This document shows positions 23,501 through 30,889 of a DNA stretch of 64,000 nt, one piece after another; position 1 is the stretch's first letter; every line of letters begins with the position of its first letter. Origin of the DNA: Nelumbo lutea (taxonomy: Eukaryota > Streptophyta > Magnoliopsida > Proteales > Nelumbonaceae); NCBI GenBank assembly GCA_022828595.1, contig JAKGHH010000008.1, positions 6,375,728 through 6,439,727 of the forward strand. Reading direction: 5' to 3'. A program made the translations under genes and the position numbers. The notes beneath the pieces are model-generated. The model had not been told where the DNA came from, searched no databases, and worked only from the letters and a program-made list of their open reading frames with translations.

Positions 23501-24795
23501 TCACTAAACATTACAAACCACCCATGGAACTTCTAATTATTAATTCACCTCTGTCAATCCATCTAAAACCACCTAATGCTCACTGTAAGTATGGATTGCG
23601 CCCCTTTTTCCATAATTATGGCCTCTGATTCTCTGACAAGTCAAACTTGAAAACCTTGAGAAACTTAAGCCGTGCTGACACTGGAACTTGAGTATACATT
23701 ACGCCGTCCTACAAAAACAGCATAACTGCTTCCAACTTTTATCAGATGCCAAAACCACTATAAATAAATTTAAAAAAAAAATTGAAATTCATTAGCTTGA
23801 CAATATATCATATATGTTTAGTGGCATCAGTTCTAAAATTTTTAACATAACAGTTCGCTTCAGCTTTGAATATGCAGGATTTTATTTAAGGTATTGATAT
23901 CATCATCACTCGACCCTTATTCCAACTGGCCGCTAGTTGGAATTTGAGTAAATAAGTCTTATTATGGCACCCGCTCTATCTAATGGCTATATTTTGTTAT
24001 AGTATGGATCAAACTGATTTTTTCTTAATAACTCGACCCACGTCTTTTTAGCCTCTCCTTGCCATGATAGCAGACTTCAAAGTGCAAAGAAACCAGTGTC
24101 GGACAAACAATTATAATCATGCAATAGTACAATACTCAGGTTAACGGAAATGCTGTTCGGGGAAACTAAAATGTATAATCGTTATGTACGCCGCAGAGTT
24201 TATAATGTAAGTGTAGAATTAGGAAAAAGACAGAATTCCAGCGGGAGGTTAATTTAATATGGATTCTGAGAAGATCCTGGGGAACATTACATATAATCTC
24301 CACTCTCCGAGATAATATGAACCGAATGATTAATCATACGGCGTGCTTGGTAAAACAAATAACAGCTACACGACTAATAATAAGATGTGTATAAAAGAAG
24401 GGACAAAAAAAGAAACAAAATACAAAAATGGTTTCGATATCAATTTCGACAAACAAAATCAGTCTCTCGGAAAATTTAAATCGAGTACCTGAAGAGTTCA
24501 ATGTGATCAGTGCAGTAACGCGTTTGCTCTTCGCCTCCCTGACAATCAAAATCAAAATATACGACTAAATTCAGTAATCTAATATTCGAAAGAGATCTAA
24601 GTTCAATATGCGTCGGAATAAATATGTTGGAAAAAAAATATAGAGAGAAAATATTACTTGCAGAAAGACGAATCCCTGGAGGGGCTGAGACGATAAGGAG
24701 AGATGTAGACGATGGGCTTTAATGAGCTTGGCTCGATTTTCTGCGTGCATCTCCATCGGAACTTCGGGTGGGGAGAGGGACGAAGGGGATGCCAT
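11..24795 (-). CDS. Xaa-Pro dipeptidase (prolidase), peptidase family M24; 5' part, residues 1-266, gene continues past left edge
   Basis: Prolidase is a cytosolic metallopeptidase that cleaves Xaa-Pro dipeptides. I assembled eight exons by joining minus-strand blocks with GT-AG borders and matching phase: 24658-24795, 24489-24538, 10528-10588, 8020-8115, 7789-7938, 7385-7516, 716-843, 11-53. The 266 codons contain no stop or frameshift. Family blocks seen: [12 protein letters not shown] (47-58), [13 protein letters not shown] (65-77), [14 protein letters not shown] (99-112), LHPILTECR (177-185), [18 protein letters not shown] (234-251) and [12 protein letters not shown] (255-266), which holds the conserved His before the metal-binding region. 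The family is usually about 480-490 aa, so the metal ligands lie beyond the window. The start at 24795 gives [15 protein letters not shown], as in plant homologues; an in-frame ATG at 24837 would add 14 residues and is less likely. Intron 2 (10589-24488, 13.9 kb) and intron 6 (844-7384, 6.5 kb) are filled with transposons. Position 78 is Gly where homologues usually have Asp. Confidence 0.92.
54..715. other. Prolidase intron 7 (662 bp)
   Basis: AT-rich intron sequence between exon 8 (11-53) and exon 7 (716-843). The acceptor TTTGCAG abuts position 53 on the minus strand and the donor GTAAGG lies at 715. I see no gene, LINE end or inverted repeat in it. Confidence 0.7.
844..1869. other. Left end of prolidase intron 6, no gene
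   Basis: AT-rich intron sequence. Around 1285-1385 there is a stretch rich in GGCACAAG, TGCCAAGGC and CCTAGAC words, resembling the common degenerate plant repeat with arms built of GCCTAGGC-like words. A similar stretch lies on the far side of the next LINE, at about 2880-2960, so the LINE may have inserted into this repeat. No coding potential is recognised. Confidence 0.4.
1870..2791 (+). mobile_element. 5'-truncated L1-type LINE, zinc-binding end of RT and RNase H
   Basis: Translated pieces follow the plant L1 order: the zf-RVT region ([20 protein letters not shown], about 1940-2000), the WEERNSRIF block after a stop at about 2060, then an RNase H of the archaeal type acquired by plant L1s ([18 protein letters not shown] about 2321-2375, EIEGDSKLL about 2488, ANTLAKQG about 2640). 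The first catalytic block is damaged by a frame change, and the Glu of the LRAE motif is Lys here (LRAK), so it is dead. The 3' end carries the family tail TTACCGTTTCC followed by poly-A at 2783-2791. It lies antisense to the prolidase gene in intron 6. Confidence 0.85.
3050..3600 (-). mobile_element. 5'-truncated LINE fragment of a second family (zf-RVT region)
   Basis: The minus strand from 3533 to 3252 encodes a block typical of the C-terminal end of plant LINE reverse transcriptases: [25 protein letters not shown] and [18 protein letters not shown]. No RNase H follows, and the 3' UTR is unlike that of the RNase H family. The 3' end is next to a (GAA)n tract at about 3048-3068 on the plus strand. 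It looks like a separate LINE lineage, 5'-truncated near 3600. Confidence 0.7.
4203..4245 (-). mobile_element. LINE 3'-tail remnant
   Basis: The plus strand shows a T-run followed by TGTAATAAATAAAAAGG and AATTTTATTGAC. Read on the minus strand this is the AATAAAATTCC...poly-A ending shared by other LINE tails in this window. Only the tail is recognisable. Confidence 0.4.
4311..4812. mobile_element. MITE with long terminal inverted repeats, GGGTAAATTGC type
   Basis: The right end read on the minus strand starts GGGTAAATTGCTGAAACC and continues through TTGCAATCACCTCCCC to AATACCCATGCAATTAC. The left end reads the same way on the plus strand, from GTTGCAGAAACCTTCCC to AATACCCATGAAGTTAC, so arms of about 180 bp are inverted copies. 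The left arm lacks the outermost roughly 35 bp, so the element is truncated there. No coding capacity. Its end resembles the larger element at 32867-34422. It lies in prolidase intron 6. Confidence 0.75.
5090..5990. other. Pyrimidine-rich stretch inside prolidase intron 6
   Basis: About 800 bp in which the plus strand is strongly C+T rich. It opens with a promoter-like arrangement, CTTTATAAACCC at about 5116, followed by CT-rich leader-like sequence. No convincing ORF follows. It could be the purine-rich tract of the antisense-read intron, or a captured promoter or leader. Function unknown. Confidence 0.3.
6413..6674 (-). mobile_element. TRIM (terminal-repeat retrotransposon in miniature), copy A, right LTR truncated
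   Basis: On the minus strand the order is: truncated LTR (right), then TGGTATCAGAGCC, the standard plant initiator-Met-tRNA primer site, at about 6616-6628, then a roughly 130-bp internal piece, then a 73-bp LTR at 6413-6485 starting TGTTAGAGAATATC. It shares near-identical sequence with the complete copy at 38044-38331. The right LTR breaks off near 6674 after about 46 bp. No coding capacity, as expected for TRIMs. Confidence 0.85.
7236..7346 (+). mobile_element. Very short LINE 3'-end insertion with target-site duplication
   Basis: About 110 bp ending in the RNase H LINE family tail (TTAATGAAAGTTACCGTTTCC, 7311-7331, then poly-A). It is flanked by a near-perfect 25-bp duplication at 7211-7235 and 7347-7371, identical except at a few positions. 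It lies 39 bp from the 3' border of prolidase exon 6, in intron 6, in the same region as a small duplication of the exon end (see findings). Confidence 0.75.
7611..7712 (+). mobile_element. Possible LINE 3'-tail in prolidase intron 5
   Basis: The segment ends TTAATTAATAAAATTTCC..TTATTTATCAAAAG, the same layout (AATAAAATTTCC, ATCAAAA) as other LINE ends here. No coding block is left, so the assignment rests on the tail alone. Confidence 0.35.
8275..8310. repeat. 36-bp perfect palindrome
   Basis: The 36 bases read the same on both strands with no spacer; the centre is GCTAGC. An extra direct copy of the right arm (GCAGAAGACTAGCAGTA) lies at 8241-8257. It sits in prolidase intron 3, about 160 bp from exon 4. 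It could form a cruciform in DNA or a hairpin in the pre-mRNA. Confidence 0.95.
8511..8543. repeat. (GT)n-(GA)n microsatellite at the 5' truncation point of a LINE
   Basis: A GT run passes directly into a GA run and then, at about 8544, into LINE reverse-transcriptase coding sequence. An ATGATTGT just before it (8505-8512) recurs after the LINE poly-A (10046-10053), so the microsatellite grew inside or beside the target-site duplication. Confidence 0.8.
8544..10045 (+). mobile_element. 5'-truncated L1-type LINE: end of RT, zf-RVT and degenerate RNase H
   Basis: The plus strand opens in the RT C-terminal block ([19 protein letters not shown], about 8560-8616; [20 protein letters not shown]). 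It continues through a long open stretch at 8812-9501 with a C-x2-C, H-x4-C-like zinc-binding region ([19 protein letters not shown]) and [11 protein letters not shown]. RNase H begins at about 9510 (NFDGSS) and is broken by frameshifts and stops; the last block is still visible as [12 protein letters not shown] words at about 9890. It ends in A-rich sequence near 10045. An 8-bp ATGATTGT flank on both sides is a likely target duplication. It lies in prolidase intron 3, antisense to the gene. Confidence 0.85.
10966..11012 (+). mobile_element. Small LINE RNase H fragment
   Basis: Forty-seven bases encode the start of the LINE RNase H ([14 protein letters not shown]) with no flanking LINE sequence that I can recognise. 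The neighbouring sequence from about 10030 to 10960 in intron 2 shows only a (GA)n run at 10365-10380. Confidence 0.6.
11190..11960. repeat. Degenerate repeats and probable LTR-retrotransposon remnant in prolidase intron 2
   Basis: Between 11215 and 11325 a unit close to CAATTGATGTAGGAC recurs four times, next to GCTCTAATACCAACTGATG (11240-11258). On the minus strand that is a decayed tRNA-Met primer site followed by an LTR end. The following 600 bp could be an old LTR, but no second LTR or coding region was found. Confidence 0.35.
12400..13620 (-). mobile_element. Minus-strand LINE split by the 12490-13195 insertion (layer 2)
   Basis: The two parts are 12400-12488 (poly-T and 3' UTR) and 13196-13620 (RNase H). 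On the minus strand the second part reads [33 protein letters not shown], then a frameshift, and ends [16 protein letters not shown]. The element is bracketed by 18-bp near-identical duplications at 12382-12399 and 13621-13638 (two mismatches). The right duplication abuts the poly-T of the next LINE, so this copy inserted at that element's poly-A junction. Confidence 0.8.
12490..13195 (+). mobile_element. 5'-truncated LINE with intact RNase H domain (layer 1 of a nested cluster)
   Basis: The reading frame at 12711-13091 is open to its natural stop and, with the KLNFDGSS block just upstream (12688-12711), gives a full RNase H. The four catalytic positions are present: D in NFDG, E in [10 protein letters not shown] in VERDSKLL and D in VADSLAKQG. 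Upstream, 12525-12600 matches the linker that precedes RNase H in the other copies. The 3' UTR ends in the family tail AATGAAAGTCACTGTTTCC and poly-A (about 13164-13195). Similar 17-20-bp flanks (CACCCGAAA words at about 12472 and 13199) show it inserted into the 3' UTR of the minus-strand LINE that spans 12400-13620. Confidence 0.85.
13639..15658 (-). mobile_element. 5'-truncated L1-type LINE: RT end, zf-RVT, RNase H (layer 3, oldest of the nest)
   Basis: This is the longest LINE copy here. On the minus strand, 15658-15389 is the RT end ([32 protein letters not shown]). The region 14676-14380 holds the zinc-binding block ([20 protein letters not shown]). An open frame of 265 codons at 14533-13736 holds [23 protein letters not shown] sequence and a complete-length RNase H ([32 protein letters not shown]). 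The catalytic Glu block reads VRSGLLAA instead of LRAELLAA, so the second catalytic residue is lost. The RT is broken between 14700 and 15390. It has the same orientation as the prolidase gene. Confidence 0.87.
16013..16336. repeat. MITE-like repeat with GGGGTGATCATGGGC end and AT-rich core
   Basis: The left end (AGGGGTGATCATGGGCTGGG) and the right end (GGTTTGGCCCGGTC on the minus strand, finishing ..CACCCTACCC) are loosely inverted, with a highly AT-rich centre made of ATATAC words. Similar ends occur at about 27690-28090 and 29750-30122. These look like the common plant hAT-type or unclassified MITEs whose ends contain GGGCCGGGC words. Classification is uncertain. Confidence 0.4.
16530..16745 (+). 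repeat. 5' LTR of the copia element
   Basis: It starts TGTTAAAAGG and ends TTTTGGACAA. It contains a TATA-like TAATATAAATACC at about 16638 and a CT-rich leader after it, so it probably once served as the promoter. The left flank GAAGGA and the right flank GAAAGGA (21761) suggest a degraded target duplication. Confidence 0.92.
17004..17150 (+). repeat. Three tandem copies of a roughly 50-bp unit in the copia leader
   Basis: The unit reads close to TTGTAGGTCGGAGATGACCT followed by GTGTGTGCTATGACAGCAG. Each unit contains a short inverted repeat, AGGTC..GACCT, so it may fold as a small hairpin. It lies between the primer site and the start of gag (about 17333), where packaging or translation signals of retroelements are usually found. 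Confidence 0.85.
21545..21760 (+). repeat. 3' LTR of the copia element
   Basis: It starts directly after the polypurine tract GAGGGGGAG and is the same length as the 5' LTR. By eye roughly 20-25 of 216 positions differ, including small indels, which implies an old insertion. Confidence 0.92.
23134..24488. other. Remaining 5' part of prolidase intron 2
   Basis: AT-rich intron sequence from the end of the LINE poly-A to exon 2. I see no coding block, LINE tail or clear inverted repeat in it. Confidence 0.6.
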
Positions 24796-24848
24796 CGAAA
24801 TGAGTCGGCTTGTTTCCCCCGGTTGCTGCAGAGACAAGTGTAGACGCG

Positions 24849-24890
24849 GGATTTTATATATCGTTGGCGTTTTATATACGCGCCAAATAT
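24849..24890 (-). promoter_or_regulatory. Candidate core promoter of the prolidase gene with an E2F-like site
   Basis: On the minus strand, two TATA-like stretches lie at 24851-24860 and 24869-24878, 55-85 bp before the chosen ATG at 24795. Just upstream, 24880-24887 reads TTTGGCGC, an exact fit to the plant E2F/DP consensus TTTSSCGC. Spacing is plausible for a short leader. This is motif matching only; no transcript start is visible. Confidence 0.35.
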
Positions 24891-24899
24891 TATAAATAC

Positions 24900-25374
24900 A
24901 ACCAGATTTGCTACTAACAAAACGCGCCCCACACCAACCTCACAGAGCATGTAATGACCACGTATTTTCAATGCCGGATCTCCTACACACTAAATTTCTG
25001 CTCACTCCGACCCACAAAGTACTACCCCGTGCATTGGGTACAACTCCCATGCATGTGGGCGTGAAATACGCTACCCCGTGCATTGGGAATTTCTCCTATG
25101 CATAAGGGCGTAAAACGTTATTCATGTATGGTTGCGATGTCCTATTGGTAGACGTGAGTAGAGTTGTCGTGGGTAGGTGTTCCGACTCTAAATTTATTTT
25201 CATGTCGACTTATTCATGGGCGGGTTTGGGGCTGAATTTACACTGTATTAGATTTGAAATTCGGGTCGGATTCACAGAAATGGAATTATATCGGATTTGC
25301 TCCTACAGTGCCTCTCACACCAACCTCACGTTACATAACACATACATTAAGAACATGAGATTTTCTACTCTCTA
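24900..25374. repeat. Prolidase upstream region with half-copies of a CTCACACCAACCTCAC repeat
   Basis: CCCCACACCAACCTCACAG at about 24927 and TCTCACACCAACCTCACGT at about 25314 resemble one arm of the foldback MITE family at 53029-53150 and 54571-54731. GTGCATTGGG words at 25030 and 25078 resemble its loop. No complete element could be delimited, and there is no gene. Confidence 0.4.
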
Positions 25375-26026
25375 AGGGTGTACGTTTGAATGGTTCGATT
25401 CGAACCGATGACCTAACCAATTATTCGGTTTGGTCACATCTTTCAATCGAACAAGACCGAATAGGGATTGATTCGATTTTTTATTTGTTTATTTTTTTTA
25501 CATTTTAAAAAATAAAAGGATTAAGTTAATAGAATGAGGGGAAAAGGGGGAAGTTAGTAATTACAAAAATTTTGAACTCTTTGACTGTTTGACTCCTAAC
25601 CCAAATCGGCAACTCCAGTCTGGTTGTCTTTGAGTTTTCCACTTACTAGTTGCTAATAATTACTAAATATTATTTATTAAAGTAATAATTAATTTAAAGC
25701 TGTGTTTTTATTTATTACATATACTAACTAAAATTTCGATTGGAGAGATTTAGGAAAAAGTGTAATATATGAAATAATAAATTAATTAATAAAAACATAA
25801 TACATTTAATATAAATAATTAATTATATAATATACAATTATATATAGTATAATAGTTCGGTTTTTGGTTTAGTTTGGTTAAATTTTGTAGACAATATGAA
25901 ACCGGAAATTGAACTTTTAACACAAAAAAAATGAACTGAACCAATATCCGAATTAATCAAACCGAATTAGCTTATTTGGTTTGGTTCAGTTTGTTTTTTG
26001 ATTTTGGTCCAAATTTGAACACCCCT
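25375..26026. repeat. MITE-like element rich in GGTTYGGTT words
   Basis: The left end AGGGTGTACGTTTGAATGG and the right end, read inverted as AGGGGTGTTCAAATTTGGAC, are imperfect inverted repeats. Subterminal sequence on both sides repeats ACCGAA/TTCGGT and GGTTTGGTT words around an AT-rich core. This is the layout of common plant hAT-type MITEs. I could not find a clean 8-bp target duplication. Confidence 0.5.
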
Positions 26027-26109
26027 ATTCTACAACACAACTGCAATGCAATCTTGTATTGGTGTGAGGCGCGCTCAGAGAGCAAGTCCAAATTCTAGAT
26101 AATAGCACA

Positions 26110-27200
26110 TTAACTTACAAGATTTAGTTAAAGGCAATGTTTTCAATCTACCATTGACCCCGCTGGTCAAATCGTTTGAACCATCACCTCGCCAAGACTT
26201 TGGGTCCGGTTTAGTCAAGACACGCCAAACGGTTAAAAAAACCCATTGACTTGGTTAATAATCATTTGGCCCAATCGGTTCAACCGTTTACCTATTCGAC
26301 CAAGTGACCATGTCGTGGGTTGCACACTCAATTCATGCAAACTTCTAGAGGCCATAACTTTGCACTCCGATGTCCGCTTGGGATGATTTTTTATTTTTTG
26401 TAAATTTTCAAGATTTATGCATCCCAATTGGACATAGGCCCCTTGCCTCACTATTTTCATGAAAAAAAAAAAAAACATTTTTTTGCCTCAAATTGCATTT
26501 CTTTAGATCTTTTTATAAATAAAAAATAAGTACAAATTGAATTAAAACACATAAATTAATAAATATAACATATTTATACATTCCACAAGCGACCTATAGG
26601 CAACAACGGTTTGTCCTTCAGGCCAATTAAAGCATTGGTTAAAGGTAACGAATAGAATTTGAATCTAATTGTAAAATTTGATATCCAATATATATTGGAA
26701 ATCATTGTTTGAGTTTGGATTTGATTGTATATTTGATTCAAATTTGATCAATTAATTATTTTAGGTCATTAATAAATATGTTTATTTACATAAAGCATTT
26801 AAATATATACATTATTTAAATGATTAGAAAATTATATAGAAATATATAGTCATTTAAATTTTTTATATTTTATGTATACAAATAAAATAATAAATCAAAT
26901 ATAGATATTTATCGAATCAAACCAAATCACATATGAATTTGATTTGATTACTTTAAACAATATGAATGTGATATCAAAATTTGACCGATTATGACATTCA
27001 AATTATCTGAACTCAATTCAATTATGTCGAATTTAAAATTAAAAATCAAATCTTTGAATACCATTGACATCCCTTAAAAAACAACCATAGCCCTTAGAGA
27101 TTGGGAGATGTGCCCAATAAACGATTAAAAGTGTTGGGAAGTTGGTGGGAGTGAGGCTTGCTTTGTTATAACTAAATCCATAATAATTGCAAACATTGAA
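26110..27200. repeat. Repeat-like intergenic sequence without a gene
   Basis: The stretch 26120-26330 is rich in ACCGTTT, GACCCGG-like and GGTTCAACCG words and resembles the repeat that begins at 63725. The stretch 26640-27075 is AT-rich and ends ..ATTGACATCCCTT, a MITE-like terminus. There is no coding potential. Confidence 0.35.
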
Positions 27201-27214
27201 AGACGATACTATGC

Positions 27215-27620
27215 TTTTTTTTTGGGGGGGGGGAAGGTAAAGTATTTTTATTCGGTTCAAAAAAACATGGCTCAAACCTAGAAGGGCAGCTTGAAAACCA
27301 TAACAGTTACATTCTCCACCAGGAAATAAAGCAAGAGAAATAATACAAATTCAGACTTTTGAATTCCTCAAATACATATATCTAAGAAATCAGCTTGCCC
27401 ACAACTATCTGAATGATACCTCCAGGACTTTCAGCTTTATTACAAAAAACTATACTATTCCTCTTTAGCCCAAATGAACCGTAAAACAGCAACAGGAATA
27501 GTCCTCTACACCATGCTCCCTTTCTTGCTTAGGCTTCTCACGTTCCAACAACATAGTAAACCCATTGGATTGAAACCTTCTATAAAAATTGACATTGTGT
27601 CAAAGTGCACTAAGTCTAAG
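27215..27620 (-). mobile_element. LINE 3'-end fragment (zf-RVT region)
   Basis: The minus strand from about 27520 has words like the end of a plant LINE RT domain (IPVAVLRFIWAKEE / LKRNSIVFCNKAES across a frame change). It is followed by a UTR ending AATAAAAATACTTTACC and then a C-rich and A-rich tail (27210-27240 on the plus strand). It is similar in type to the copy at 3050-3600, and degenerate. Confidence 0.5.
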
Positions 27621-27689
27621 CAATTTATGGCCCAAGTGACCATGGGTCAAATCGAGATTCATATCAAATAAAGGTAATTTCGAGTCAAA

Positions 27690-30645
27690 ATTGGGTCATG
27701 TCAATCTTTGGAATAGGGCGTCAAAGTAAGCGTCTAAGTATGGCAGGTTAGGTCGGGTTTATGGTCAACCAAGGCCAAACCCTAAAATTTGGGCTTAAGG
27801 CCCAAGATTGAATCGATATTGAGATTAAGTCTACTCTTCCCACCCTGCAATGTAATTTGATGCACTTGAGTTGGGCTCGAGTTTGTTAATGAACCCATCT
27901 AAAATTATTCATGTATGTATGCATTTATATAAATATGTATACAAATATATATGTATGTATGCAAACATTTACATATATACATATGTATCTATGAATGTGT
28001 ATAGTTGGATTGGGCTTGGGTAGGGTTCAGATTATCTAATGGATAGGCTCAAGCCCAATACAAGGGCTGAAAATCAAAGCCCAACTAGTGTAAATTTTCA
28101 AGATGCATCGGTTTTGGTTTGGAGTGGGCCCACCCAAGTTGCACCCTACGTTAAAGGCTATAACCATAACCCTGAATGTTGAGGTTATGATTGACCCATG
28201 GGTCATACGGGTCAATAGTTTAATCGTTTGTCTCAAATAGTCTTTAACTAAGTAAGAATTCTCTACCAAAAAAACAAGTGGTAAATGTAAATAATTGCAA
28301 AAACAAACAATAAGTGAAGGCATAAAGAAAACAAGAAAAACAGTGCATTGAGAATTTTTACAAATGTTCAATCAACATTGGACTACATCCTTTAGTTCAA
28401 GCACCCTTATAGGATTTCCACTAATACCAATTAGACTTTCGAGTGTCAATAAAGCCTATACAACCAACGACACTTCAAAGTGTGTGCTTATGGGTGTCTA
28501 CTCAATGTAATTTGTTAGAACTTATTGGTATCTACCAAACTTTGATTGAACTTGTGTGTAAATCAAACATTTAATGGTTCCCCCCCCGCCCCCCTCTCTT
28601 AAACACATTGTTTTTTAAAGTATATTACAAATAAACTCATTGTATGAAAATGCATATCAAATAGGCAAGCAAAACATATAAACCTAAAACTATTCAAATG
28701 TAAGAGATGCTTTGCGTATAAATATCAACTCAAATAATAGATTTTAAATAGTTCAATGATAAGCGTATAAACCTTACACCTATTTTGCTATCACTATTTT
28801 AAATTAATAAAACTCATAAGCCTCTTTAATAAATAAGGAATTATTGCAAAAACTTTATATCAAAGCTACATAATATATACAATGTTGGATTTTTTAGATT
28901 TCAAACCAAAACATCTTATCTATAGAGGTAAGATCAAGTGACAATTTTCTAACCATTGGAAAGATTTAAATCATTAGTATTAAATGTTTTAAAATTTTTA
29001 CAAAAGATGTAAGTAGACATTTTCGTGGGCTAACCCTAAGCTTGGTTTTTGCCAATTTTTTATTGAGTCAAACCCAAAGCCCAATCGCATAACAATGTAA
29101 AGTTAGGGCCAAAACCCAACTAGTGAATATGTTTATATAGAAGGCATACAAAAAATAGATGTAGTTGTTATGCCTTTTAACAGTAAAATTATTCTCATAG
29201 TAATGAATTGTTTGATGAATGGAGTAACATTTGTTTCTCCTACGATCAATTACTCCATATTGGTAGTGTCAGGTTAAATATAACATGTTTTGGTTGTAAA
29301 GTATAATCAACAATATGTAGTTGATTATATCAAACTGGATAATCAACTATATGTTTTCCAATACGTTTAAACATTGTGAATTGTAGTCCAAATGTTTGAA
29401 GATCTTTCTCATGGCTTTCAAATATGATTTTTAGCATTTTAATTTTTGTTTTAAGTTTATAAAAAGCCTATAAATCAAACATATTATAACCATTGGTCTT
29501 TAAGAGTGGTTGAACTGTTGTTAAGCTCAATGCGTTGTGTATCTAAAGCAGGTGATTTCATTATAACACTTAGAATTATGGACTTGATGCTTATTCTTCG
29601 TTGATAAGTTGTAGCAAAACTTTAGAAGTTGCTCATTTTTTCTTGCTCTTTGTAGATATTTGTCTTTCTTGGAGTTTCCTTATTTTGTTTGAAAGATTAT
29701 GATATTGATATTTAGTTGTTTTCGAGCAAAAAACATAAGTCCTAGCCTAGGTTTATACAGGCCCCAAGCTAAGTCGGGCTTGATTCTGACCCAATATTAC
29801 TCATATATAAAACATTACATATCTATATACTAAATGGCATAACATGCATTTAAATTTATTTTACATATTATATCATATAAATTATACATGTCATGTTATA
29901 ATATTTATATATAAAATATATAATATAATGTAAAATAACATATATACATTATACACAAAATGTATAAATTTAAATATATGTGGGTCGAGCTTGAGTTTTT
30001 AAGCCCTATTCCGGCCTTAAAATTTGCGGGCTCGATGTGGGCCCGAGCTCGGGTAGGGCCTAAATACAAAACCCATGCCCAAACTTGGAATTTCTAGGGC
30101 GGGGTAGGCTGGAATGATCACTCCTAATCAATATTTTCCTATTTTCGATGATGACAAACAATTGATTCACTTTCTCACTATGAAACAACCTATGTGACTA
30201 CACCAATTATTAAATGCATATGATACACAATTGTTCATTCTCTCATTTATCATTTATGGATAGCATGAGGTGTTGTTATTAGTTGAACAGTCAGCTATAC
30301 AACTATTGTTGGCTATACATACATACAATATGCATATCTTGTATTTTGTATGCATTTGTGCATGAATAATTCTAATTTTAAACTTTACATGGCATCATTT
30401 TTTTTGTCAGGGGTGTAACAAAAATATGATACCTCTAAAAACATTACAATTTTGTTCTTACATAAAGTAATGTCAAATATTAAGCTACTTAATTACTTTA
30501 AATCTAATAAGTAAGAATATTTCTTAAGCAAAATAAATGGTGAATAAATTATACAAACTTGAATCCAACCCAAACACAAATAAATCCAGCTAACATAATC
30601 TCATTATTGGGGGTTAGGGTTGACCACATTGAGTTGAATGCAAAA
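27690..30645. other. Intergenic, two MITE-like repeats, otherwise featureless
   Basis: The stretches 27690-28090 and 29750-30122 contain GGGCTTGGG/CCCAAGCCC words around AT-rich cores (ATGTATGT and ATATAC runs), like the element at 16013. The sequence between 28100 and 29740 and from 30130 to 30645 is AT-rich with no ORF or repeat structure that I can support. Confidence 0.4.
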
Positions 30646-30651
30646 TTGGGT

Positions 30652-30885
30652 CATGGTTATGAATTCAACAACTCAAGTTGGGATGTGATTAAGCACAACC
30701 TTGAGTAATTCAACCTGTCTTAATTATAAGTGCATAGTTTTTCATGTTTTTTTTTTCCATACTAAAATTCATGGTTATGAATTCAACAACTCAAGTTGGG
30801 ATGTGGTTAAGCACAACCTTGAGTAATTCAACCTGTCTTAATTATATGTGCATAGTTTTTCATGTTTTTTTTTTCATACTAAAAC
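30652..30885. repeat. Tandem duplication, period 119 bp
   Basis: CATGGTTATGAATTCAACAA starts at 30652 and again at 30771. The two units differ at only a few positions and in the length of a T-run, so the duplication is recent. It is noncoding. Confidence 0.93.
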
Positions 30886-30889
30886 TTGT

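Noticed and set aside
24793..24837. Upstream in-frame ATG at 24837 as prolidase start
   Set aside because: The extra 14 residues (MSLQQPGETSRLIS) have no counterpart that I know of in homologues, and the TATA-like motifs would lie too close to this ATG.
25375..26026. Firm assignment of this repeat to the hAT superfamily
   Set aside because: The ends look like hAT MITEs, but I could not find an 8-bp target duplication, so the class is left open.
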